A stretch of DNA of 64,000 nt from Microcella humidisoli (GTDB taxonomy: Bacteria; Actinomycetota; Actinomycetes; Actinomycetales; Microbacteriaceae), in the NCBI RefSeq assembly GCF_024362325.1, contig NZ_CP101497.1, positions 124,001-188,000 of the forward strand, in the 5' to 3' direction. How positions within the stretch are numbered: position 1 is the stretch's first letter; each line of letters begins with the position of its first letter. Positions 9,039 to 18,973 of the stretch are shown piece after piece. The notes beneath the pieces were generated by a model that had not been told where the DNA came from, searched no databases, and worked only from the letters and a program-made list of their open reading frames with translations. Position numbers and translations under genes: made by a program.

Positions 9039-10420
9039 GCACGACCGCGCGCCCCGCATCCGCTGCCGACTACCGCGGCCTGAGCTTCTGGCACGCGACG
9101 GTCGACGACGACCTGACACCCCGCCCCGCCCTCGATGGCGACCTCGACACCGACGTCGCCATCGTGGGAGCCGGACTCACGGGCCTGTGGACGGCGTACG
9201 AGTTGCAGCGGCGAGACCCCGGGCTGCGCATCACGCTGCTCGAGAAGCGCATCGCGGGCTTCGGCGCCTCCGGGCGCAACGGCGGATGGTGCAGCGCCCT
9301 CTTCCCGGCCTCGACCGCGGCGCTCGAGAAGAAGCACGGCCGCGAAGCCGCCCTCGCGATGCGCCGGGCCATGATCGACACCGTCGACGAGGTCGGCAGG
9401 GCCGCCGCCGAGGCGGGCATCGATTGCGATTATGAGCGCGGCGGCACGATCGTCTTCGCCCGCAGCGAGAGCCAGTGGCGCGCCGCGCAGCACGAGGTCG
9501 AGCACGCGCGCGGCTACGGCGTCGACGCCCTCGAGCTGTGGGGCGCCGATCGCGTTCACGCACGGGATGCCCGGGGCGCGGTCTACGACCCGGCCTGCGC
9601 CCGCGTGCACCCGGCCGCCCTCGTGCGCGGGCTCGCGCGCCGTGTCGAGCAGCGCGGTGCGGTCATCCACGAGCACACCGCCGTTGAGAGCTGGACGCCG
9701 GGAGCCGTGCGCACCGACCGCGGCACCGTGCGCGCGCGGCACATCATCACGGCGCTCGAAGGCTACGGGGCGACGATCGCGCAGTCGAAGCGCCGCATCC
9801 TGCCTCTCTATTCGCTCATGGTGGCGACGCAGCCGCTCGACGACGCCGTGTGGGAGGCGATGGGCATCGCCCATGGGCAGACGTTCTCCGACGGCCGCCA
9901 CCTCGTCATCTACGGCCAGCGCACTGCCGACAACCGCATTGCCTTCGGCGGACGCGGGGCGCGGTACCACTGGGGTAGCGCGATCCGCGATGAGTACGAC
10001 CGCGTCGACCGCGTCTTCGAGCACCTCGTCGCGACGCTGCACGACCTCTTCCCGCAGCTGCCGCCACTCGAGATCGAGCATGCCTGGGGCGGACCGCTCG
10101 GCGTGCCGCGCGACTGGCACGCGAGCGTCGCCTACGACCCGACGACGGGCATCGGCTCGGCCGGCGGCTACGTGGGCGACGGGCTCTCGACGACGAACCT
10201 GGCCGGTCGCACGCTCGCCGACCTCGTGACGGGCCGCGACACCGCGCTCACCCGACTGCCATGGGTGGGGCACCGCTCACCCTCGTGGGAGCCCGAACCG
10301 CTGCGGTTCCTCGGGGCCAACGCCGGCCTCGTCGCGATGACGACAGCCGATGCGGAGGAGCGCGCGACCGGGCGGTCCTCCGTGATCGCTCGAGCGATGA
10401 GCCCGCTCATCGGGCACTGA
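9035..10420 (+). CDS. FAD-dependent amine/amino acid oxidase (DAO family, PuuB-like), apparent CTG start
   Basis: This FAD-binding oxidoreductase of about 461 residues has a Rossmann dinucleotide motif at 41-50 (VAIVGAGLTG) and a preceding family-typical segment YRGLSFWHATVDD. The DAO family includes gamma-glutamylputrescine oxidase and related enzymes that oxidise amines to aldehydes and peroxide. The GTG at 9164 would delete the first beta strand of the FAD fold, and no ATG, GTG or TTG lies in frame just upstream. The CTG at 9035 overlaps the aminotransferase TGA as CTGA, the same geometry as the RTGA overlaps elsewhere here, so I place the start there. Its stop overlaps the TspO gene start (TGATG). 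Confidence 0.8.
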   Translation: MSTTARPASAADYRGLSFWHATVDDDLTPRPALDGDLDTDVAIVGAGLTGLWTAYELQRRDPGLRITLLEKRIAGFGASGRNGGWCSALFPASTAALEKKHGREAALAMRRAMIDTVDEVGRAAAEAGIDCDYERGGTIVFARSESQWRAAQHEVEHARGYGVDALELWGADRVHARDARGAVYDPACARVHPAALVRGLARRVEQRGAVIHEHTAVESWTPGAVRTDRGTVRARHIITALEGYGATIAQSKRRILPLYSLMVATQPLDDAVWEAMGIAHGQTFSDGRHLVIYGQRTADNRIAFGGRGARYHWGSAIRDEYDRVDRVFEHLVATLHDLFPQLPPLEIEHAWGGPLGVPRDWHASVAYDPTTGIGSAGGYVGDGLSTTNLAGRTLADLVTGRDTALTRLPWVGHRSPSWEPEPLRFLGANAGLVAMTTADAEERATGRSSVIARAMSPLIGH

Positions 10421-10932
10421 TGGCGCGGCGCACCGCGACGTCGACCGCGCTGTCGCTGCTCGTGCTCGGCGCGATCATCGCCATCAACGTTCTGTCGGCG
10501 ACGCTCGGCTCGGCGGTATCGCAACCCTTCATCCAGGGCTGGTACGCCGAGGCGGTGAAGCCCGGATGGACGCCGCCGAACTGGGTGTTCTCGGCCGTGT
10601 GGACGGTGCTGTACCTCAGCACCTCGGTGGCCGCGTGGCTCGTCTGGCGGCAACGCCGCCGCCGCAGGGTCGATCGGGCGCTCACCCTCTACGCCGTGCA
10701 GCTCGTGCTCAACGCCATCTGGTCGCCGCTGTTCTTCGCGCTCTACCCCGTCATCGGCGAGACGGCGACGTGGCTCTCGCTCACGGTGCACGTGCTGCTG
10801 CTCGTGGCGATCATCGTCACGATCGCCGAGTTCCGTCCCATCGATCGCGCGGCGGCGGTGCTGATGATGCCCTACCTCGTGTGGGTGACCTACGCTGCGA
10901 CCCTCACCATCGGCATCGCCCTCCTCAACTGA
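10420..10932 (+). CDS. TspO/MBR family protein (first of tandem pair)
   Basis: This 170-residue membrane protein has five predicted helices and the TspO hallmarks WYAEAVKPGWTPPNWVF, VWTVLYLSTSVAAWLVWR and LNAIWSPLFF. TspO proteins are tryptophan-rich membrane proteins that bind porphyrins and other hydrophobic ligands and are linked to oxidative stress. The ATG overlaps the FAD oxidase stop by one base (TGATG), so translation is probably coupled to the amine oxidase. A second TspO gene follows. The role in an amine operon is not obvious. Confidence 0.9.
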   Translation: MARRTATSTALSLLVLGAIIAINVLSATLGSAVSQPFIQGWYAEAVKPGWTPPNWVFSAVWTVLYLSTSVAAWLVWRQRRRRRVDRALTLYAVQLVLNAIWSPLFFALYPVIGETATWLSLTVHVLLLVAIIVTIAEFRPIDRAAAVLMMPYLVWVTYAATLTIGIALLN

Positions 10933-11019
10933 CGCGTCCGCATCGATGATGTGCGCAGTCGACGCGCAGGATGCTCGGAGCATCGGCGTCTACTCTCGCG
11001 GGAGCGCAGAGGAGGTGCG

Positions 11020-11646
11020 ATGACGGCGACGCAGTCGATGGAAGGCCCGCGGCAGGGTCTCCCGTCCGCGAACCGTTCGAGCGCCATGCCGGCCACTCCG
11101 CGACCGATGGACTCGCGCCCGACCGCGTCGTCGACCGCGGTTCCCGAGCGCTCAGCGGCACGATCCGCGCTCGCCCTCGTGCTGCTGCTCGTCATCGCGT
11201 CGGGGGCCGCCGCACTCGGCTCCGTGCTCTCAGCTCCCGGCATCGCCGGCTGGTACGCCGAGACGCCGAAACCCATGTGGACGCCGCCCGATGCCGTGTT
11301 CGCGCCCGTCTGGACCGTGCTCTACGCGCTCATGTCGGTCGCCGCGTGGCTCGTCTGGCGGCGGCCCGATTCACTCGCGCGCACGCGAGCCCTGCGGGTC
11401 TATGCCGTGCAGCTCGGGCTCAATGCCGTCTGGAGCCCGGCCTTCTTCGGCCTCGGTGCGCTCCTCGGGGCACCCGGCGCGTGGGTGGCGCTCGTCGTGA
11501 TCGTCGTCCTCGACTTCGCGATCCTCGCCACGATGATCCGGTTCGGCGACGTCAGCCGACTCGCCGCGACCCTGCTGGTTCCGTACTGGGTCTGGGCGCT
11601 CTTCGCCACGACACTCAACGCGGCGATCGCGGTGCTCGCCCGCTAG
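11020..11646 (+). CDS. TspO/MBR family protein (second of tandem pair, extended N-terminus)
   Basis: This 208-residue TspO homologue shares the core motifs of the gene before it (WYAETPKPMWTPPDAVF, SVAAWLVWRR, LNAVWSPAFF). It carries a cytoplasmic Ser/Pro/Arg-rich N-terminal extension of about 45 residues. The ATG at 11020 follows GAGGAGG at ideal distance, and TACTCT at 10991 may be its -10, so it may have its own leadered promoter. Five membrane helices are visible. The pair arose by duplication or the two genes were acquired together. Confidence 0.88.
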   Translation: MTATQSMEGPRQGLPSANRSSAMPATPRPMDSRPTASSTAVPERSAARSALALVLLLVIASGAAALGSVLSAPGIAGWYAETPKPMWTPPDAVFAPVWTVLYALMSVAAWLVWRRPDSLARTRALRVYAVQLGLNAVWSPAFFGLGALLGAPGAWVALVVIVVLDFAILATMIRFGDVSRLAATLLVPYWVWALFATTLNAAIAVLAR

Positions 11647-11661
11647 CGACGTGACCGCCGC

Positions 11662-11667
11662 TAGCGT
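11662..11667 (+). promoter_or_regulatory. Leaderless -10 box of the HExxH membrane protein gene
   Basis: TAGCGT is followed by six bases and the ATG at 11674, with no ribosome site between. Confidence 0.45.
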
Positions 11668-11673
11668 GGACGC

Positions 11674-12744
11674 ATGACCGAGTTCGCCCCGCCGATCGCC
11701 CCCGAACCGCCCGGGCGCCGCAGCCGGGCCGCCCGGGTCGGGCGCGGCATCCTGCTCGGGATCGCCGCTGTCGCGATCGTCGCGCAGTCCGCGCTCATCG
11801 CCTCGACCGCCTGGGCCGTCGCGAACCCGCGGGCCGTGAGCGACCAGCTCACGGTCTGGCAGTACGACCCCACTCCGGCAATCGCCGGCTACGCCACGCG
11901 CGCGGCGATGAGCGAGCGCGGGCGCTTCCTGTTCTACGCGAGCACGCCTGCCGTCGTGCCGGATGCCGAGTTCGACCGGCTGTGCTCGCGCGACGAGCCC
12001 GACATCGGCGTGCTCGGCTGCTACACGCTCGCCGATGGGCGCATCTACCTGTACGACATCACGAACGTCGACCTCGCCGCCTTCGAGGTCGTCGTCGCCG
12101 CCCACGAGATGCTGCACGCCGCGTGGGACCGCCTGCCGATCGAGCAGCAGGAGGCGCTCGTCGAGCCGCTCGAAGAGGCCTTCGCCACCGTTGGGCCCGA
12201 GAGCGAGCTTGCGGAGCGCATCGCCGCCTACGAGGACTACGACCGCGACTCGCGCATTCCCGAGTTGTACGCGATCGTCGGAACCGAGCTGCCGCAGATT
12301 CCCGCCGTGCTCGAGGAGCACTACGCGCAGTACTTCGACGACCGCAGTGCCGTCGTCGCCCTGTGGCAGGAGGTCGAGGCGATCTTCGTCGCGCTCGAAG
12401 AAGAACTCGAACGCCTCAACACCGAGCTCGAAGCGCTGAGCGCTGAGATCGACGACGACCAGGCTGCCGCCGAGCGCGCCGCCGCCGCCCTCGAGCGCGA
12501 CATCACCGCCTTCAACGCGCGCGCCTCACGGCCGGGCGGCTACACGAGCCAGTCGGCCTTCGAGCGCGACCGACAGGCTCTGCTCGACCGGCAGTCGGCT
12601 CTCACACGGCGCATCGACGAGACCAACGCCAAGATCGACCGCTACAACGAGCTCGTCGACGAGTTCACGGCCCTCAACGAGCAGGCCGCAGCGCTCGACA
12701 AAGATCTCAACATCGATCCGCAGCCGATCGCCCCCACCGACTAG
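11674..12744 (+). CDS. Membrane-anchored HExxH protein with C-terminal coiled coil, function unknown
   Basis: This is a 356-residue protein. A short Arg-rich cytoplasmic N-terminus leads to one membrane helix at about 25-48. A globular part with two Cys (104, 116) carries AAHEMLHAAW (His144, Glu145, His148), the zinc-metallopeptidase HExxH pattern in a helix. The last 130 residues are a charged coiled coil rich in Glu, Ala, Arg and Leu (about 215-340). I do not recognise a named family; an extracytoplasmic zinc peptidase is the simplest reading. It stands alone, transcribed from a leaderless-type promoter, and is convergent with the aldo/keto reductase gene 4 bp away. Confidence 0.75.
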   Translation: MTEFAPPIAPEPPGRRSRAARVGRGILLGIAAVAIVAQSALIASTAWAVANPRAVSDQLTVWQYDPTPAIAGYATRAAMSERGRFLFYASTPAVVPDAEFDRLCSRDEPDIGVLGCYTLADGRIYLYDITNVDLAAFEVVVAAHEMLHAAWDRLPIEQQEALVEPLEEAFATVGPESELAERIAAYEDYDRDSRIPELYAIVGTELPQIPAVLEEHYAQYFDDRSAVVALWQEVEAIFVALEEELERLNTELEALSAEIDDDQAAAERAAAALERDITAFNARASRPGGYTSQSAFERDRQALLDRQSALTRRIDETNAKIDRYNELVDEFTALNEQAAALDKDLNIDPQPIAPTD

Positions 12745-12747
12745 CGA

Positions 12748-13719
12748 CTACGCACGCGACGGGAACAGCTCGTCGATGCGCGCCAGCGCCTCGGCATCGG
12801 GCGTCCACGCCCCGGCGGCCGCGGCGTTCTGCGCGACCTGCTGCTCGGTCGTCGCCCCCGCGATCACCGAGGCCATCGCCGGGCGGCTCAGCAGCCAGCC
12901 GATCGTGCCCTCGAGCATCCCGACCCCCCGATCGGCGCACAGCGCCGCGAACGCCTCGATCGCGTCCCACGGGGCGTCGGTGGCCACATGCGGTCGTTGC
13001 CGCATGATGCGCGAATCGGCCGGTCCGCCCTCGCGCGAGAACTTGCCGGTGAACAAGCCGTTCGCGAGCGGGAAGTAGGGCAGCAGGCCCAGTCGATGGC
13101 GCTCGAGGGCGGGCAGCAGCTCGGTGTCGGCCTCGCGCACGAGCAGGCTGTACTCGTTCTGGGCGCTCACGAACCGGGGGTGACCGGCGGCGGTCGCCGC
13201 ACGCTCGGCCTCCTCGACCTGCGCGGGCATGAAGTTCGAGTGTCCGAGAAAGCGCACCTTGCCCTCGTCGACGAGTTCGTGCAGGGCGCTCAGCGTCTCG
13301 TCGATGGGCGTCTCGGGGTCGGGCGTGTGCACCTGGTAGAGATCGATGCGGTCGGTGCGCAGCCGGCGCAACGAGCCCTCGACCGCCGTGCGGACATAGG
13401 CGCGCGAGCCGTGCGGCACATCGAGCAGGTCGGGGTTCTTCGCGTCGGCGTGCCCGAACTTCGTCGCGATGACGACGCGGTCGCGACGGCCGGCGAGCGC
13501 TCGACCCATCATCGACTCGCTGCGGCCGTGCTCATAGCCGTACATCTCCGCCGTATCGAGCAGCGTGATGCCGTGATCGATCGCCGCGTGCAGCACGCGA
13601 TCGGTGCCGCCCTGCTCTTCGGTCGCCGACCCGGGACGGCCGAAGTTGTTGCAGCCGAGTCCCACGGCCGAGACGAGCAGGTCGGTATCGGCGAGGGCGC
13701 GCTGCGGCATCGAGGTCAT
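12748..13719 (-). CDS. Aldo/keto reductase
   Basis: This 323-residue NADPH-dependent aldo/keto reductase has a TIM barrel with the catalytic tetrad visible: Asp in LLDTAEMYGYEHG, Tyr in the same motif, Lys in IATKFGH and His in DLYQVHTPD. The cofactor loop is near the C-terminus (ASVIAGATTEQQV). The ATG at 13719 has GGGGGAGG eight bases upstream; a second in-frame ATG at 13710 is also possible. The substrate cannot be told from sequence. It is divergent from ogt. Confidence 0.9.
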   Translation of the reverse strand: MTSMPQRALADTDLLVSAVGLGCNNFGRPGSATEEQGGTDRVLHAAIDHGITLLDTAEMYGYEHGRSESMMGRALAGRRDRVVIATKFGHADAKNPDLLDVPHGSRAYVRTAVEGSLRRLRTDRIDLYQVHTPDPETPIDETLSALHELVDEGKVRFLGHSNFMPAQVEEAERAATAAGHPRFVSAQNEYSLLVREADTELLPALERHRLGLLPYFPLANGLFTGKFSREGGPADSRIMRQRPHVATDAPWDAIEAFAALCADRGVGMLEGTIGWLLSRPAMASVIAGATTEQQVAQNAAAAGAWTPDAEALARIDELFPSRA

Positions 13720-13800
13720 GCCTCCATCCTCCCCCGGGCGGGCTCGCGACGCGCAATCCCCGTGTCGCGAAACCGCCAGTGCCGGGATGCGCGCTCGCGT

Positions 13801-13806
13801 TAGCCT
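13801..13806 (+). promoter_or_regulatory. Leaderless -10 box of the ogt-tag operon
   Basis: TAGCCT is followed by exactly six bases and the ATG at 13813; no ribosome site is present. Confidence 0.45.
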
Positions 13807-13812
13807 CGGACC

Positions 13813-14316
13813 ATGACGACCCCCACCGCTCCCCCCGTGGGCCTGCTCACCATCGACTCCCCGCTCGGCCGCATCGCCCTCCAGGGCGACGCGCAGGCCG
13901 TGACGCGGCTCGAGATCGCGACGGGCGGCCACCTCTCGACCGAGGGCGTACCCGACGCCCCGACGCCCGTGCTGCGGCAGGCCGCCGCCGAGCTCGCCGA
14001 GTACTTCTCGGGCCGGCGCACCGCGTTCGACGTGCCCGTGCGGGTGCACGGCACGCCCTTCCAGCAGGCGATCTGGCAGCAGCTGCGCGAGATCCCCTTC
14101 GGCGCGGTGCGCGGCTACGGTGAGCTCGGGCGCGCAACCGGCCGGCCCACCGCCGGCCGCGCGGTCGGCGGTGCGGTCGGGGCGAACCCTGTGCCGCTGC
14201 TCATCCCCTGCCATCGCGTGCTCGCGAGCGACGCCCGCATCACCGGCTACAGCGCCGGCGACGGAATTCCGACGAAGGTCTGGCTGCTCGATCACGAAGG
14301 CATCGCGCACCGATGA
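13813..14316 (+). CDS. ogt: Methylated-DNA--protein-cysteine S-methyltransferase
   Basis: This 167-residue suicide enzyme moves methyl groups from O6-methylguanine or O4-methylthymine to its own cysteine. The acceptor motif PCHRV (Cys133) and the DNA-binding segment GTPFQQAIWQQLREIPFG are intact. There is no Ada-type N-terminal domain. The stop overlaps the tag start as ATGA, so two repair enzymes for alkylated DNA are made together. Confidence 0.95.
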   Translation: MTTPTAPPVGLLTIDSPLGRIALQGDAQAVTRLEIATGGHLSTEGVPDAPTPVLRQAAAELAEYFSGRRTAFDVPVRVHGTPFQQAIWQQLREIPFGAVRGYGELGRATGRPTAGRAVGGAVGANPVPLLIPCHRVLASDARITGYSAGDGIPTKVWLLDHEGIAHR

Positions 14317-14900
14317 CCGCGCCCTCCGTGCGGGTCGGCGCCGACGGAGTGGCGCGCTGCGCCTGGGTCGGCGCCGATGCCCTCTACGAGCGTTATCACG
14401 ACGAGGAGTGGGGCGTCGCGCTGCACGGCGATCGCGCCCTGTTCGAGAAGCTCACGCTCGAGGCCTTTCAGAGCGGACTGTCGTGGATCACGATCCTGCG
14501 TCGGCGCGAGGGCTTCCGGAGGGCCTTCGACGGTTTCGACTGGCACCGCATCGCGGCCTACGGCGACGACGAGGTGCGGCGGCTGCTCGCAGACGACGGC
14601 ATCATCCGCAACCGGGCCAAGATCGAGGCGACCATCGCGAACGCCCGCGTTCTCGTCGCGTGGCTCGACGCCGAGCCGGGAGGCCTCGACGCCCTCGTCT
14701 GGTCGCACGCGCAGCCGCGACGAGACGCGGCACCCGCGACACTCGCCGCGGTGCCCGCCCAGACCGAGCATTCGCGCGCCCTCGCCCAGTCGCTCAAGAG
14801 CCGGGGGCTGCGCTTCGTGGGGCCCACGACGGCCTACGCGCTCATGCAATCGGCGGGGCTCGTCGACGACCACGTCGCGGGCTGCTGGCGCGCGGTCTGA
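14313..14900 (+). CDS. tag: DNA-3-methyladenine glycosylase I
   Basis: This 195-residue Tag-family glycosylase removes 3-methyladenine from DNA. Typical segments are RCAWVGADALYERYHDEEWG near the N-terminus and the helix-hairpin region with FQSGLSWITILRRREGFRRAF. The ATG overlaps the ogt stop by 4 bp. The two genes form an alkylation-damage repair operon. It ends convergent with yaaA across a short hairpin. Confidence 0.95.
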   Translation: MTAPSVRVGADGVARCAWVGADALYERYHDEEWGVALHGDRALFEKLTLEAFQSGLSWITILRRREGFRRAFDGFDWHRIAAYGDDEVRRLLADDGIIRNRAKIEATIANARVLVAWLDAEPGGLDALVWSHAQPRRDAAPATLAAVPAQTEHSRALAQSLKSRGLRFVGPTTAYALMQSAGLVDDHVAGCWRAV

Positions 14901-14902
14901 CG

Positions 14903-14922
14903 CCCCCGGCTCAGCGCGGGGG
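14903..14922. terminator. Possible bidirectional hairpin between tag and yaaA
   Basis: CCCCCG (14903-14908) and CGGGGG (14917-14922) can pair around an 8-base loop, between convergent genes and overlapping the yaaA stop region. It lacks a T tract, so it is a weak terminator candidate. Confidence 0.3.
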
Positions 14923-15678
14923 AAGCGTTCCCGGCACGACGAGTTCGAGCTCGCCGGGCCGGGAGCGGCGCAACGGCCACCCGAGCGCGGTCGAGATCGC
15001 GCACAACTCGTCGACCGACGCGGGCACGGGGCCGTGCTGCAACAGGGCCCGCAGGTACTCGCCCTTGCCCTTCTTGTTGAAGTGGTTGAGCGCGCGCGCC
15101 ACGCCGTCGTCGCCGATCGCGACCACGCGGACGAACAGTGCGTCGTCACGGGCGGGCAACGGGCCGAGCGCTGCATAGCCCTCCGACCGCAAGTCGATGA
15201 ACGGCCCCTCACAGGCGGCGAGCACGGCGGCGTTGGCGGGCGCCCAGTGCGAGCGCAGCACGAGGCCCGGCAGGCGGGTGTCGTGCGAGAGGCGGTAGGC
15301 GGGCACGGCGTCGTCGGCCGCCACGAGTCCGAACAGGGCCGAGTGCACCATGAGGTGCCGGGATGCTCGCGCGCGCGCATCCGCCCCCCACGACCCCACG
15401 TCGAGCGCGTCGTACAGCACGCCCGTGTAGCGCTCGATCGCCGGCATCGTGCCGCTGCGCTCGAGCTGCCGGTTTCGCGCGAGTTCGAGCGGCGCGGCCT
15501 TGGCGCCGAGCTTGAGGGCTCGCGCGGCCGCCGCGTCGTCGGTCGAGAGCTGTGCGAGAGCGTCGAGCACCGCGCGCCGGGCATCCGTCAGCATCGGGAA
15601 CGACAGCGCGGCGAGGTCGAGCGGGGCGCCGAGACCTCCGTCGCGCTTGGTCTCAGAGGGGGGCAGCAGGAAGCGCAT
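14911..15678 (-). CDS. yaaA: YaaA/DUF328 family peroxide stress protein
   Basis: This 255-residue protein starts MRFLLPPSETK and contains LPGLVLRSHW, DLRSEGYAAL and HFNKKGKGEYLRALL, all typical of YaaA. In E. coli YaaA lowers free iron and DNA damage under peroxide stress; the exact activity is not settled. The ATG at 15678 overlaps the stop of the upstream P-loop kinase gene by one base (TGATG), so the pair is translationally coupled. Confidence 0.92.
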   Translation of the reverse strand: MRFLLPPSETKRDGGLGAPLDLAALSFPMLTDARRAVLDALAQLSTDDAAAARALKLGAKAAPLELARNRQLERSGTMPAIERYTGVLYDALDVGSWGADARARASRHLMVHSALFGLVAADDAVPAYRLSHDTRLPGLVLRSHWAPANAAVLAACEGPFIDLRSEGYAALGPLPARDDALFVRVVAIGDDGVARALNHFNKKGKGEYLRALLQHGPVPASVDELCAISTALGWPLRRSRPGELELVVPGTLPPR

Positions 15679-16199
15679 CAGGCGCGCACGAAGGCCGCCG
15701 CGCGCTCGACGAGCGCGGCGAGCGGCTGCACGGTGTCGAGCGTGAGGCGGGGTCGCTGCTCGGCGATCCCCGACCAGGGGGCGTACTCGTCGAGGCTCTG
15801 CTCGACGGCGTGCCACGTCGGCTCGGCGATGTGCGCGAGGTCGCGGCGACGCTGCTCGAGACGCTGGCGGTGCACCGCCGGGTCGCTGCACACCGTCTCG
15901 ATGAACCGCACGTCGACACCGAGCCGCTCGCCCAGCAGCACCCACTGCTCGCGGGCGGGTGAGACCGCGTTGACGGCGTCGATGATGACGCTCTGCCCCG
16001 AGCGCAGCACGGCGTCGGCGATCGTCTCGGCCACGAGGTAGGCGGCCAGCCCGGTCGGCTGGTCGGCGTCGATGCCCGCGCGCAGGATCGCCGACTCGAG
16101 CGGGTCGACCGAGACCACGGGCACGCCGACGAGGCGCGCGAGTTCGTCGGCCACCGCACTCTTGCCCGAGCCCGGCAGGCCCGCCATCGCGACGAGCAC
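15678..16199 (-). CDS. P-loop kinase-like AAA family ATP-binding protein
   Basis: This 173-residue protein has a Walker A motif close to the N-terminus (AGLPGSGKSAV), a Walker B-like IIDAVNA and an Arg-rich lid region. It resembles zeta-toxin/chloramphenicol phosphotransferase-like small-molecule kinases that begin with this motif. No substrate-specific motif is recognisable. The GTG at 16199 has GGAGAGGG four bases upstream. It lies 19 bp after atpC on the same strand and overlaps yaaA by one base, so it may be read from the end of the ATP synthase operon. Confidence 0.82.
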   Translation of the reverse strand: MLVAMAGLPGSGKSAVADELARLVGVPVVSVDPLESAILRAGIDADQPTGLAAYLVAETIADAVLRSGQSVIIDAVNAVSPAREQWVLLGERLGVDVRFIETVCSDPAVHRQRLEQRRRDLAHIAEPTWHAVEQSLDEYAPWSGIAEQRPRLTLDTVQPLAALVERAAAFVRA

Positions 16200-16218
16200 G
16201 ACGCCCTCTCCGACCGAG

Positions 16219-16479
16219 CTAGACGAGCGCGGCGGCGCCCGCGACGATCGTCACGGTGTTGTTCTCGACCGAGAGGAAGCCGTCTTCCGCCTGCGCGACG
16301 ATGACAGCGCCCTCGGTCGGCGTGACGCGCACCTCGCCGGCGCTCAGGATGCCGAGCAGGGGCTCGTGACCGGGCAGGATGCCGATCTCGCCCTCGGTCG
16401 TACGCGCGACGATCTGCTTCGCCGTGCCCGACCACACCTCGCGGTCGGCCGAGACGACGCTCACCGTGAGCTCGGCCAT
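16219..16479 (-). CDS. atpC: ATP synthase F1 subunit epsilon
   Basis: This 86-residue subunit forms the beta-sandwich domain (AKQIVARTTEGEIGILPGHEPLL) that contacts gamma and the c ring. The C-terminal helical hairpin that regulates ATPase activity in longer epsilon subunits is essentially absent, as in other short actinobacterial forms. It is the last gene of the atp operon, starting 2 bp after the atpD stop. Confidence 0.95.
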   Translation of the reverse strand: MAELTVSVVSADREVWSGTAKQIVARTTEGEIGILPGHEPLLGILSAGEVRVTPTEGAVIVAQAEDGFLSVENNTVTIVAGAAALV

Positions 16480-16481
16480 GA

Positions 16482-17996
<1,515 letters not shown>

Positions 17997-18893
17997 CTAC
18001 TTCGAGCCGAGTGCGTCGGCGCCGCCGACGATCTCGGAAATCTGCTGGGTGATCTCCGCCTGGCGAGCGTTGTTCGCCAGTCGGGTGTAGTCGGTGATGA
18101 GCTTGTCGGCATTGTCGCTCGCCGACTTCATCGCCTTCTGACGGGCGGCGTGCTCAGAGGCGGCCGACTGCAGCATGGCGTTGAAGATGCGGCTCTCGAT
18201 GTAGACCGGCAGCAGCGCGTCGAGCACCTTGTCGACCTCGGGCTCGAACTCGTAGAGCGGCAGCACGTCGGTCGATCCGGGCTCGTCGACGCCATCGACG
18301 ACCTCGAGCGGCAGCACGCGCACGATCTCGGGGGTCTGCGTCACGAGGCTCACGAAGCGGTTGTAGACGATGTGGATCTCGTCGACGCCGCCGTCGGTGC
18401 CGCCGCGCACGAAAGCCTCGACGAGCGTGTCGGCGATCTCCTTGGCGGTGGCGAACTCAGGCTGGTCGGTGTTGCCCGTCCACTGCTTCTCGACCGCGCG
18501 GCGGCGGAAGGCGTAGTACGAGACCGCCTTGCGACCGATGAGGTAGGTGACGACCTCGCGGCCCTCGTCCTCCAACCGGGTGCGCAACTCGTTCGCTTCG
18601 CGGATCGCCTGCGAGCTGAACGCGCCGGCGAGACCGCGGTCGGAGGTGAAGACCACCACGGCGGCGCGCGTCGGGTTCTCGCGCTCCGTCGTCAGCACGT
18701 GGTCGACGTTCGAGTAGGTGGCCACGGCCGAGACGGCGCGCGTGACGGCGCGCGCGTACGGGCCGGATGCCGCCATCCGCGCCTGCGCCTTCTGGATCCG
18801 CGAGGCGGAGATGAGCTCCATCGCGCGCGTGATCTTCTTGGTCGTCTGGGCAGAACGGATCTTCTGCCGGTAGACCCGAAGTTGCGCTCCCAT
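17997..18893 (-). CDS. atpG: ATP synthase F1 subunit gamma
   Basis: This 298-residue central-stalk subunit has the conserved N-terminal helix ([20 protein letters not shown]), [10 protein letters not shown], and a C-terminal helix ending near [17 protein letters not shown]. The rotating stalk couples c-ring rotation to catalysis. It is separated from atpA by 80 bp that contain a strong hairpin, the longest such structure in the operon. Confidence 0.97.
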   Translation of the reverse strand: MGAQLRVYRQKIRSAQTTKKITRAMELISASRIQKAQARMAASGPYARAVTRAVSAVATYSNVDHVLTTERENPTRAAVVVFTSDRGLAGAFSSQAIREANELRTRLEDEGREVVTYLIGRKAVSYYAFRRRAVEKQWTGNTDQPEFATAKEIADTLVEAFVRGGTDGGVDEIHIVYNRFVSLVTQTPEIVRVLPLEVVDGVDEPGSTDVLPLYEFEPEVDKVLDALLPVYIESRIFNAMLQSAASEHAARQKAMKSASDNADKLITDYTRLANNARQAEITQQISEIVGGADALGSK

Positions 18894-18944
18894 GGTTGGT
18901 TTCCGTTTCTTGGTCGGTGCTGTCGTGGTCGATCGCCGGGGATG

Positions 18945-18967
18945 GGGCGGGCGCGAAGCGCCCGCCC
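18945..18967 (-). other. Strong intercistronic hairpin between atpA and atpG
   Basis: GGGCGGGCGC and GCGCCCGCCC form a perfect 10-bp stem with a 3-base loop, starting 6 bp downstream of the atpA stop. There is no T tract. It may protect the upstream mRNA 3 prime end after processing or cause partial termination, but it lies inside the operon. Confidence 0.6.
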
Positions 18968-18973
18968 GGAGCC

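Noticed and set aside
14313..14900. Possible fusion of ogt and tag
   Set aside because: The genes overlap by 4 bp in different frames (ATGA), each with its own complete domain.
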